Shown here piece after piece: positions 25,049-33,163 of a stretch of 35,158 bases of DNA. The stretch is from Candidatus Parcubacteria bacterium. GTDB lineage: Bacteria; Patescibacteriota; Minisyncoccia; Phycocordibacterales; UBA918. The DNA is taken from positions 1 through 35,158 of the forward strand of contig JAASSY010000004.1 in NCBI GenBank assembly GCA_021767645.1, read 5' to 3'. Position 1 is the first letter of the stretch. Every line of letters starts with the position of its first letter. The notes beneath the pieces are model-generated. The model had not been told where the DNA came from. It worked only from the letters and a program-made list of their open reading frames with translations, and ran no database searches. A program made the translations under genes and the position numbers.

Positions 25049-26492
25049 ATGTCTGTAGCTTACTATGACTGGCGGTAACCGTGGTCAAAAATTGTTCCCA
25101 GGTCGCACTATCGTCCTCAACCATGGCTCGCAAATCAGCGAACGTCTCGTCAGTCGCGAGCGGTGTCACCAATGCGTCTCGAATAGCTGGCACCCGTCCG
25201 TCGGGAATCGCACTAAAAAACTCCGTAAACGCTAACGCAAGTAAAATCACCTGTGCTGCCGGCGAGCGGTACTGGTACGCTGGCTGCTCTAACAGGTGCT
25301 CAAGCACGGCTCCTTCCCGCAACACTTTTTGTGCCTGTTCGCTCACGTCAGCACTAAACTTAGCGTACTCTTGTTGGGTGCGATACTGGCCGAGCAACAT
25401 CTGCGCCCGCAGTGTCAGCTGCTTCTGTAGCGTCCGTTGTGATTGCCGACCGACACGAGTTACCGACTGCTCGATACTGATTGACGGAAAGTATCCCTCC
25501 GCTCGTAGTTCTGGTACGAACGCTAAATGTCCATCAGTACACGCCATCACATTGGTCGGAATCAGATCGGAAAAATTCTTGAGGTCGGTTTGCACCACGG
25601 GTAGTGCCGTGATTGATCCACCACCAACCACTGCGGTAAAGTCACCTGAGCGTTCCATCAAGTGTGCGTGCTGGTAAAAGATATCACCCGGATAGGAGTC
25701 CATGCTCGGCAACCGCCCCTCGAGCAAGGCTATCTCCCGGAGGTACTTCGCGTGCGCGTCAAGGTCGTCAAGGACAACTAACACATCTTCACCCTGGCGT
25801 TGAAAATACTCTGCTAGCAAAAAGGCCGCCGATGGCGCCAGGGCAATGACAGAAGCTGGCTCGTCAGACACTGCCCCCACCACCACAATCTTGCTCCCCT
25901 CCGGTGCGTTTTCGATAATACTGTCCGTGACTTTTCGCAGGCCATTAATCGGCTTCCCGATGACCGCGTAGATACATACCGTACCAGCAGCCGCTTGAGC
26001 TAAGACACTCTGGGTCAAAAAGGTGGTCTTTCCACTCCGCATTGGGCCGAACAACATCTGCCGCTGTCCCTTCGCTATCGGAATAAGAGTGTCGACTACT
26101 GACACACCGGTAACTAACTGTTTGGTAATAGGTTCACGTACCTCAATCCCTGGCGCTTCCACTTCCAACTGAAACGGCACGTTTGGTGGCGGGAAAGAAC
26201 CTTTCTCATCGATCGGACTACCAAACGCATCAACCACCCGACCAAATAAGTGATCACCGCACGAATACACGTTATCGTCAGCCAGAAACTGGTAGCGATC
26301 CCCGGGCTGGGCTTCGTTACTGAGCGCTAAGGCCTGTACGTACTCGCCGCTTAAGGAGCGTACGATAGCGCGGTTACCGTGCTGATCGACAATCACATCG
26401 TTTACCCGAGCTGACGGCAAGCCCTCAATCGTCAGCAGGTAGCGCTTCGACTTCACGACCAAACCAATTTCACGCCCTGTCTCACGCTCCAT
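25032..26492 (-). CDS. atpA: F1-type ATPase alpha subunit
   Basis: Start at MERETGREIGLVV (26492). FGPMRSGKTTFLTQ, YPGDIFYQHAHLMERSGDF, GGGSITALPVVQTDLKNFSDLIPTNV, arginine finger SVTRVG. Confidence 0.94.
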   Translation of the reverse strand: MERETGREIGLVVKSKRYLLTIEGLPSARVNDVIVDQHGNRAIVRSLSGEYVQALALSNEAQPGDRYQFLADDNVYSCGDHLFGRVVDAFGSPIDEKGSFPPPNVPFQLEVEAPGIEVREPITKQLVTGVSVVDTLIPIAKGQRQMLFGPMRSGKTTFLTQSVLAQAAAGTVCIYAVIGKPINGLRKVTDSIIENAPEGSKIVVVGAVSDEPASVIALAPSAAFLLAEYFQRQGEDVLVVLDDLDAHAKYLREIALLEGRLPSMDSYPGDIFYQHAHLMERSGDFTAVVGGGSITALPVVQTDLKNFSDLIPTNVMACTDGHLAFVPELRAEGYFPSISIEQSVTRVGRQSQRTLQKQLTLRAQMLLGQYRTQQEYAKFSADVSEQAQKVLREGAVLEHLLEQPAYQYRSPAAQVILLALAFTEFFSAIPDGRVPAIRDALVTPLATDETFADLRAMVEDDSATWEQFLTTVTASHSKLQTYVDHH

Positions 26493-26997
26493 ACTCCTGT
26501 ACCACCTGACTGATAACCTGAGGCAGATCGACCTCACCTCTACGGGCGAGTGACCAGTCGTGGTAGGTGCCACTATGCACGAAGGCACACCCACCCACCG
26601 TCGCTGGCTCTACCACCAGCTCTACTAACAGTTCTTCCGCGATATGGTCGCGACACCACGCTCCGATAATTGCTTCCCCGGCGTCATCCATAGCCACCGG
26701 CACATATAAGGTAAAGGTTGGCATGTGTTCGAGCCATGCTGAAAAAGCTTGCACTTCTGTACGCAAGCTATCCGGTGTTAACTCTGCTACCCAATCAGTA
26801 CCCCACTCCCGGAGCGCTGCCGCTGTCACGTCATCGAGTTCGCTCAGTGCTGTAGTGTACCGCTCCACCACACTCCTGCCACTACTACCATCGGCATAGA
26901 CAGCTGCCTCCAGGGCGTGGCGACACGCATGGAAACGGTGCCACGCCGTCTCGGTCGTGAAGGTGTTGTTGAGAACTCGTTTTCGTAAGGTAGACAT
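26482..26997 (-). CDS. atpH: F1-type ATPase delta subunit-like
   Basis: 171 aa; position between b and alpha; C-terminal VEPATVGGCAFVHSGTYHDWSLARRGEVDLPQ resembles the delta GGFVVRxGDxxxDxSxRxxL segment. Confidence 0.75.
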   Translation of the reverse strand: MSTLRKRVLNNTFTTETAWHRFHACRHALEAAVYADGSSGRSVVERYTTALSELDDVTAAALREWGTDWVAELTPDSLRTEVQAFSAWLEHMPTFTLYVPVAMDDAGEAIIGAWCRDHIAEELLVELVVEPATVGGCAFVHSGTYHDWSLARRGEVDLPQVISQVVQEYGA

Positions 26998-27003
26998 ACA
27001 AAC

Positions 27004-27786
27004 CTAGAAGACACCCTTTGCCTTAGCTTCCGCCAGTGCCTCCGTAGCTACTGTTGCGTGCTCGGTAACCGTCAACTGTTTGTGCAGCACTTGCTTCGCG
27101 ACATCTTCGACTATCTGCGCGACATGGCGGTCAACGACATGCTTGCGAGCGGCAGCGTATTCATCGACAGCATGATCTGCCTGAGCAACCAGCTTCTTCG
27201 TTTCGGCTTGCAAAGTGCTGGCCACGGCCTCGTCGTAGCTTCCCAGCTTCTCTTGCAGGGCTTGCACAGCCTGCTGGAGTTCGCTCTCGAGTTGTTGTTG
27301 CATGTGGGTCGTAGCAGTCTGTGTCTCTGTCATGAGTTTCGTGACTGAATCCGCTGCTTGGCGTAACTCATCACCCAAATCAGTCTGGGCTGCCTCGAGC
27401 TGCTTCAAGGCTGCGCTCCCTACCCCTTCAAGCGCTTGAATTTGCTCGTGTACTACCTGATCAAGGCGTTGCGTTTGTGTTTCGTTGTGTTCAGTAAACG
27501 CTTGCTTGAGTTCGTTGAGGTAGTCCGCTATCTCACCACTGTGCTCCTGAAGCATCGTTTGTTGCTCCGCTTTTGCAGTCGCAATCAGTGCCTGTGCTTC
27601 TTCTTCAGCTTTTGCGACAATGGCGTCTGCCCGCTGCTGTGCCTGGTGCTCAATATACGCAAAAACTGGACCCGTCATCCGGTCAACCCGCTGGCTCATT
27701 CGTAGCTGGGTCATAAATACCACCACCAATGCGATAATAAACGCACCGATAACCGCACCAAACAACACCGTATCGCCAGGGATCAT
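27004..27786 (-). CDS. atpF: F-type ATPase b subunit-like, elongated coiled coil
   Basis: 260 aa; N-terminal TM LFGAVIGAFIIALVVVFM then long Ala/Gln/Glu coiled coil; precedes atpH by 6 bp. Confidence 0.75.
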   Translation of the reverse strand: MIPGDTVLFGAVIGAFIIALVVVFMTQLRMSQRVDRMTGPVFAYIEHQAQQRADAIVAKAEEEAQALIATAKAEQQTMLQEHSGEIADYLNELKQAFTEHNETQTQRLDQVVHEQIQALEGVGSAALKQLEAAQTDLGDELRQAADSVTKLMTETQTATTHMQQQLESELQQAVQALQEKLGSYDEAVASTLQAETKKLVAQADHAVDEYAAARKHVVDRHVAQIVEDVAKQVLHKQLTVTEHATVATEALAEAKAKGVF

Positions 27787-27848
27787 ATTTCTTCCATACT
27801 ACCGCACCGGCACCTACGCTCACAAGCGCACATAGCCACAGGTGGTCG

Positions 27849-28622
27849 TTACACTGGCAAAACCAACACGCCGAGCGCGACAAACAACACAACCCCTACC
27901 ACTACCAAGACGAGTACCATACTACTGACAGAGCTCACCAGTAGCGCCTGCCGCGCCCGGGGGTTGCGTCCGATTGATAACACACTACTTTGCAAAATGC
28001 CGCGAAAGCTGTAGAGCAAATAACCTAGTCCACCCAACGCCAGCACCACCGCCACTACTGTCCGTACTACTGACTCACTCACCAACGGTGGTTGAGCTGC
28101 CACTTGCTCCGCCTCTAACCGAGCAGCCTGAACAGCCTGCGCCCGTTCTACCCCTACCTCGGCTAACACCAACCCTTGTGTTCCCACCAAATCTTCTTGA
28201 GCAATCGCAAATACTCCCGTTGCAGTCGCGTGCGCCAGCATAGCCACTCCCTTCCCTGCACTCGCTACCAACAAATCACCTTGTGTTACTGACCCAGCCT
28301 GGTTACTCACCCTAACCAACGTACTACCTCGGGTTACCACCGGGACTGAGGTGCTACTGGTCTGTAGTAAAATCGCCGGTCGCTCCGCCACTACACCATA
28401 GACCGCAGCATCGTAGGCTTGCGTCGTTGGTTCGTAGCGCTGTATTGCTTCGTCGTACCGGATCACTGTTCCTGGTTTCGCTGCAGTACTCAGCGGAACG
28501 GTTACCGCTACCGGCAAGTCAGGGCCAGTACTCTGCGCTACAGCAAACCATGGCGCACCACCAACCCCAGCCAATATACTGGTACACATGAGCGCGATAG
28601 TGTGTTGTGCGAAGCGAACCAT
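27849..28622 (-). CDS. Secreted domain plus C-terminal c-subunit-like TM hairpin; unknown function (here 'X3')
   Basis: Start MVRFAQHTIALMCTSILAG (28622), adjacent to the preceding stop. Ectodomain YDAAVYGVVAERPAI...VPVVTRGSTLVRVSNQAGSVTQGDLLVAS. C-term VVRTVVAVVLALGGLGYLLYSFRGILQSSVLSIGRNPRARQALLVSSVSSMVLVLVVVGVVLFVALGVLV. Confidence 0.75.
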   Translation of the reverse strand: MVRFAQHTIALMCTSILAGVGGAPWFAVAQSTGPDLPVAVTVPLSTAAKPGTVIRYDEAIQRYEPTTQAYDAAVYGVVAERPAILLQTSSTSVPVVTRGSTLVRVSNQAGSVTQGDLLVASAGKGVAMLAHATATGVFAIAQEDLVGTQGLVLAEVGVERAQAVQAARLEAEQVAAQPPLVSESVVRTVVAVVLALGGLGYLLYSFRGILQSSVLSIGRNPRARQALLVSSVSSMVLVLVVVGVVLFVALGVLVLPV

Positions 28623-28623
28623 A

Positions 28624-29133
28624 CTAACGTCCCAAAGTATTAAAAAGATCACGCACTGTCTCGTATACGTTAGCCACGAGCAACTCGCGCACCGGTGCAA
28701 ACGTCGCCGCCATCAGGTCTACCATTTCAGCTGCACCATAGAGTATCTCTTGTCCGCCCAACCCCTCTTCGATTGCCACGGAGGTGAGCAACCCGACCAA
28801 CAGACCACTGATCGTCACGATCCCGGTTTTGCTCAGTATCACCCACGCTGTATCCACTTCGGCTGACTGTCGTGCTTTCTGTTGTTGTAAAGCCGCGGTG
28901 GTTCGTTCGCGTAACGTTTGCGCTTCCAGTGTCTCACGTTGCTGCTCTTCAGAGAGTGAGATGAATCGTACCAACGAATCAATATCAACGTAGTACGCAC
29001 CCTGAATACACGAAGCATCAACCCATTTACCCGAAGCAAGTTGGGTTACGTAGGCTTCACTATAGCCGACAATATCAGCAGCAATGCTCACCGGGAGGTA
29101 CTCCCGGCCATTTATCATAAGCGCGTCACCCAT
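28624..29133 (-). CDS. HTH/excisionase-like domain fused to coiled coil and TM; unknown function (here 'X2')
   Basis: 169 aa; YLPVSIAADIVGYSEAYVTQLASGKWVDASCIQGAYYVDIDSLVRFISL then coiled coil and ILSKTGIVTISGLLVGLLTSVAI. Confidence 0.7.
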   Translation of the reverse strand: MGDALMINGREYLPVSIAADIVGYSEAYVTQLASGKWVDASCIQGAYYVDIDSLVRFISLSEEQQRETLEAQTLRERTTAALQQQKARQSAEVDTAWVILSKTGIVTISGLLVGLLTSVAIEEGLGGQEILYGAAEMVDLMAATFAPVRELLVANVYETVRDLFNTLGR

Positions 29134-29163
29134 AGATACCTCTATTGTAGCGGCATCACTACG

Positions 29164-30189
29164 CTACGAACCACCCACATGTGCAAAAAGTGCGGACTGC
29201 AGCCGTTCCAGCTGCTGCCACAACTGAGCGAAAGAAAAATTGGTCTTGGTAATCATCGCGCCATCTTCTACGACCACCACTTGCTCTAACCCAAGCACAC
29301 CCACCATACACACCAGCGCTACCGCCACCAGACCAACGTGCACCACAATTGGCACGTGGTTTGCTGGAGTCGTATCGGGTGCCACCGCTACCGGTCGACG
29401 CACTGGTTCTGGAGCCACTTCATCTGGTGCGGGTGTGCGAGTCATCCCGATCACCCCATGCTGGGACTGCTGGCTCTGTGGACGACGTGTAGCAGTTCGC
29501 TCCGAGCTAGCTTGACGATGCCGTGACGAAATAACTGCGGTGTCGTGACCATCAGCTTCTTCACTCGTAACAGTCAGTTTCGTACCAGCTTTTGGACGAG
29601 ACGCTGTTGCGTGAGACGGCTGGTTTTCAGCTTCGGCTGTATCAGCGGCATCCGCGTCGCGCGCTGCTGTAGCTGATGCAGTGTGAGCCGTCGCTGCATC
29701 GTCGTCGGCAGCGAACACTTGCTCCAACTTCTCCGTAAACGATAGTCGTCCGGTGCCCTCAGTTGTCTCGTCTGTTGCAGTATCATCATCTGTTGTCGTG
29801 TCTTCGGTAGCGGCATCCGACGCGTCAGCCACACCCTCCTCAGCTTCCGGTGTGTCGTCTTGGTTTGCTTCGGCAGCTTCCCATTCCTCTTCCGACACGT
29901 CACTCACCACTACCGTCCCTTTAAATTTCACCGGTGGCCGCTCACCAGCTTGGTAGTGTGTCAGTGTCTCCTTAGAATCAATGTGTGCTTTCTTCGCTTC
30001 CGCCAACTCAACCTCGAGTTCGTGCGCCTCTTGTTTAGCTTTCGTCGGTTGTGGCACCAACTCATGCTCATCTGGTTCGTAAGAGTGTTGCATCAGTGCG
30101 CGACGCTCATAGTGGTTCACCCGGCGGACCTTGGCCTTCGGTGCTTTTCCCGTTGTCTCACCCACTGCTAATTTACGCACTTTTGTCAT
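29164..30189 (-). CDS. Disordered acidic/Thr-rich protein with one near-C-terminal TM; unknown function (here 'X1')
   Basis: 341 aa, low complexity core, TM VPIVVHVGLVAVALVCMVGVLGL; first gene of the F1 operon with AGGAG Shine-Dalgarno 6 nt before ATG. Confidence 0.75.
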   Translation of the reverse strand: MTKVRKLAVGETTGKAPKAKVRRVNHYERRALMQHSYEPDEHELVPQPTKAKQEAHELEVELAEAKKAHIDSKETLTHYQAGERPPVKFKGTVVVSDVSEEEWEAAEANQDDTPEAEEGVADASDAATEDTTTDDDTATDETTEGTGRLSFTEKLEQVFAADDDAATAHTASATAARDADAADTAEAENQPSHATASRPKAGTKLTVTSEEADGHDTAVISSRHRQASSERTATRRPQSQQSQHGVIGMTRTPAPDEVAPEPVRRPVAVAPDTTPANHVPIVVHVGLVAVALVCMVGVLGLEQVVVVEDGAMITKTNFSFAQLWQQLERLQSALFAHVGGS

Positions 30190-30195
30190 AGTGTT

Positions 30196-30207
30196 CTCCT
30201 AAGTATA
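30196..30207 (-). promoter_or_regulatory. -10 (TATACT) and Shine-Dalgarno (AGGAG) for the F1-module operon
   Basis: Minus strand TATACT-T-AGGAG-AACACT-ATG, directly after the gatB terminator. Confidence 0.6.
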
Positions 30208-30227
30208 ACCTACCTCCCCAACAAAAA

Positions 30228-30249
30228 ACCAGCCCGCTTATCGGCTGGT
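30228..30249 (-). terminator. Rho-independent terminator after gatB
   Basis: Minus strand ACCAGCC-GATAAGCG-GGCTGGT followed by TTTTTGTT. Confidence 0.85.
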
Positions 30250-30271
30250 CTCCACGCTGCCACACTACTCC

Positions 30272-31687
30272 TTACGCAGCATCGAGCTGCTCCTTGAGGA
30301 GTTTGGCGAGTACACCAGGGTTAGCTGACCCTTTCGTCGCTTTCATCCCCTGCCCAATCAGGAACTGCAGCGATGCTTCTTTACCCGCTTTATACTCCGC
30401 AACCGCGGTTTCCTGTTCGGCGATAATCGTTTGCACGATCGGCAACAAATCCGCCTCAGACGACTGTTGCAAGAGGCCTCGTTCGTCAGCTAAAGCGTGT
30501 GGATCGCGACCAGCAAACACCACTTCACGAAGTAAGTCTTTGGCTACTCGTGACGTGATATCACCCGCTCCGACCATCTTCGCCAACGCCGCAAACGGTT
30601 CACTCGCCGCATCATCGAAGGTGAGTTCTTCGGTCTCCATGAGACCCAAGACATCACTAGTCAGGTAATTACTCAGCGTCTTTACCGCTGCCTTGTCTTC
30701 TTTGGATGCTTGCACCGCTGCGGCAAAGAAACGCTCACGCTCCGGTACGGCAATAATCGTCTCAACCTGATCGGCCGCTAACCCGAGCGCGGCGTAGCGC
30801 TCACGCTTCTCGGTCGGAGTTTCCGGCATCCGCTCGCGCAGCGCTTCATCGCTGAAGTCTGGCAAGCTGGAACGTTGAAACTTCGGGATGTCGGGGTCTG
30901 GGAAGTAGCGGTAATCATCGGCGCTTTCCTTCACCCGCTGACTAAATGTCTTGCCGCGGTTTTCGTCCCAGCCACGTGTCTCTTGCACCACTGTGCCACC
31001 CGACTCTAAAAGTTCGATTTGGCGCTTAGTCTCAAACGCAATCGCCTGCTCCACTGATTTAAAGGAGTTAAGATTCTTAACCTCGACTTTGGTACCAAAC
31101 GTATCGGTGGCACTTACCGAGATGTTTGCCTCGACACGCATTTCGCCCCGCTCCATATTCGCATCGGACGCGCCCAGGGTTCGCAGCAACAACTGCAGCT
31201 CACGGGCAAACTTCCCCGCTGCTTCAGCACTATGAATCACTGGCTCGGTCACCAGCTCCATGAGCGGCACCCCGGCGCGGTTGAAATCAACCAGGCTATG
31301 GTCATCAGCGTGCTGTGATCGCGCAGTGTCTTCCTCGAGGTGAATACGGGTAATCGCCACGCCACCTAGTTCCCCGCCGGAGACAAATGGGTAAGCGTAC
31401 TGACTAATTTGGTACGCCTTCGGGATGTCGGGGTAGAAGTAGTTTTTCCGATCAAACTCACTGTAGTCGGCCAACTCACCGCCAATCGCAGTACCAATCT
31501 CGAGTAGTAGGGCTACTGCCTCCTGGTTCACCGTCGGTAAGGTTCCGGGGTGAGCCATACAAACGGGACAGACGTTGCTATTTTCCGCTGCGGCGTGGGG
31601 ATTATTGGGGCACCCACAAAACATTTTGCTTTTTGTCTTCAGCTCGGCGTGTACCTCGATGCCGACCGTCGTTGTGTATTCGCTCAT
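30272..31687 (-). CDS. gatB: Asp/Glu-tRNA amidotransferase subunit B
   Basis: Start MSEYTTTVGIEVHAELKTKSKMFCGC (31687); CPVCMAHPGTLPTVN, FDRKNYFYPDIPKAYQISQ, DYRYFPDPDIP. Confidence 0.97.
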   Translation of the reverse strand: MSEYTTTVGIEVHAELKTKSKMFCGCPNNPHAAAENSNVCPVCMAHPGTLPTVNQEAVALLLEIGTAIGGELADYSEFDRKNYFYPDIPKAYQISQYAYPFVSGGELGGVAITRIHLEEDTARSQHADDHSLVDFNRAGVPLMELVTEPVIHSAEAAGKFARELQLLLRTLGASDANMERGEMRVEANISVSATDTFGTKVEVKNLNSFKSVEQAIAFETKRQIELLESGGTVVQETRGWDENRGKTFSQRVKESADDYRYFPDPDIPKFQRSSLPDFSDEALRERMPETPTEKRERYAALGLAADQVETIIAVPERERFFAAAVQASKEDKAAVKTLSNYLTSDVLGLMETEELTFDDAASEPFAALAKMVGAGDITSRVAKDLLREVVFAGRDPHALADERGLLQQSSEADLLPIVQTIIAEQETAVAEYKAGKEASLQFLIGQGMKATKGSANPGVLAKLLKEQLDAA

Positions 31688-31697
31688 GCGCCCTATA

Positions 31698-32666
31698 CTA
31701 CCGCGCTCGTAGGTGTGCGACAAGTTCGTCGCGCAATTCCTTCACCCCTTCGTTGGTAACAGTCGAAATGACAAATACGCGCTTATTCTGTGCTTCTAGT
31801 TCCGTCACGAGCGGCTCGTAGATTTCTGGTATTGATAGGTCAACTTTCGTCAGTACCACCCACTCTTCTTTCTTCGTCAACGTTTCGTCAAAGGCTTGTA
31901 GTTCACTACGAATCTGCTCGTACACCACGAGCGGCTCCTCATGCTCGAGTGATACTAAGTGCAGCAACATTTGCGTCCGGGCGACGTGGCGCAAGAATTT
32001 ATGACCCAGACCTTTCCCGCTCGCTGCCCCGGCAATCAAACCCGGGATATCAGCTAGGATAAACTCATAAAGTGAGCCTAAGTGGGGTTCTTTAGTGGTA
32101 AATGGGTAAGCACCGATGGCCGAGGTGGCATTAGTGAAACTATTGAGGAGCGATGACTTGCCGGCATTTGGTAAACCAACCAAGCCCACATCAGCCATCA
32201 ACGCTACTTCCACTTTAAATTGCCCTTCCTCACCGGGCTTACCTGGCGTAGCCTCTGTAGGAGTGCGGTTGGTTGAAGACTTAAAGTGTTCATTACCCAA
32301 ACCACCCTGTCCGCCCTTGAGTACCCGTATCGTCTCACCCTCCTCAAGTAAAGTAAATGTCCGATCACGGTCGAGATCAGTAATCGTCGAGCCAACCGGT
32401 ACGTCGATATACAAATCATCAGCGCCCTTACCAAACTCACTGCTCTTCCGCCCGTCTTCACCGTCCACCGCTTTGAATTCTTTGGCACCAGTGTACTTCG
32501 CCAACTGGTTCATATCGCGCACCGCTTTGAAGTACACATCACCGCCGTTACCGCCATTGCCACCGGCCGGGCCTGCCTTAGGACGAAACTTCATCGAACG
32601 CCAACGCACGACGCCGTCACCGCCGTCGCCCGCTTTTGCGTACAAAGTGAGTTCATCAACAAACAT
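31698..32666 (-). CDS. obg: GTPase Obg/CgtA (no C-terminal OCT domain)
   Basis: 322 aa; glycine-rich Obg fold MFVDELTLYAKAGDGGDGVVRWRSMKFRPKAGPAGGNGGNGGDVYF; GLPNAGKSSLLN, DIPGLIAGAASGKGLGHKFLRH. Confidence 0.97.
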   Translation of the reverse strand: MFVDELTLYAKAGDGGDGVVRWRSMKFRPKAGPAGGNGGNGGDVYFKAVRDMNQLAKYTGAKEFKAVDGEDGRKSSEFGKGADDLYIDVPVGSTITDLDRDRTFTLLEEGETIRVLKGGQGGLGNEHFKSSTNRTPTEATPGKPGEEGQFKVEVALMADVGLVGLPNAGKSSLLNSFTNATSAIGAYPFTTKEPHLGSLYEFILADIPGLIAGAASGKGLGHKFLRHVARTQMLLHLVSLEHEEPLVVYEQIRSELQAFDETLTKKEEWVVLTKVDLSIPEIYEPLVTELEAQNKRVFVISTVTNEGVKELRDELVAHLRAR

Positions 32667-32686
32667 AAATCAAGCAGTTGTAGTAG

Positions 32687-33046
32687 CTAGCGCTGCATTT
32701 CGTCGTTATTGAGTACAAAGCGATAAGCTAGTGTCGTAATCACCGACACACACAGTGACGCTAAGAGGGCGTACCAGAAACCAGCCACGGCAAAACCGTC
32801 GATAAACGACGCCGCAAACATAAACAAGCCAGCGTTAATCACAAATAGAAAGAGTCCGAGTGTGACTACCGTAATCGGTAACGTCAGCACGATCAACACC
32901 GGCTTCACGATAGCATTCAGGAGCCCCAGCACGATAGCGGCAATAATCGCTGGATAGAGGCCATCGACTTGGACGCCGGGTAGAAGCTCAGCGACGAGCA
33001 GAAGCGCCAGAGAACCTACGAGAATTCGGATCAATATTTGTTGCAT
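32687..33046 (-). CDS. YvlD/phage holin family IV-like four-TM membrane protein
   Basis: 119 aa; LLPGVQVDGLYPAIIAAIVLGLLNAIVKPVLIVLTLPITVVTLGLFLFVINAGLF. Confidence 0.88.
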   Translation of the reverse strand: MQQILIRILVGSLALLLVAELLPGVQVDGLYPAIIAAIVLGLLNAIVKPVLIVLTLPITVVTLGLFLFVINAGLFMFAASFIDGFAVAGFWYALLASLCVSVITTLAYRFVLNNDEMQR

Positions 33047-33097
33047 AGTTGCTAAACGGTACGCTGTTTTATCCCCTCTGTCAAACCACCACTCAAC

Positions 33098-33120
33098 TTC
33101 CCTAGGGCAGACCTAGGGAA
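33098..33120. repeat. Inverted repeat TTCCCTAGG-gcaga-CCTAGGGAA
   Basis: Perfect 9-bp arms, about 50 bp upstream of the YvlD-like start codon. Confidence 0.85.
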
Positions 33121-33163
33121 TACGATGATAAAAGCCGAGATCAACATCTACGCTACCAGCACT

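Noticed and set aside
22806-26492. Interpretation as FliI/type III secretion or V-type ATPase
   Set aside because: Both alpha and beta homologs are present with gamma, delta-like, epsilon and b-like genes in F-type order, so F1-type is better supported.
26493-26594. N-terminal extension of the alpha-subunit ORF (MGVPSCIVAPTTTG...)
   Set aside because: Lies within atpH in another frame; the homologous N-terminus begins at MERETGREIG (26492).
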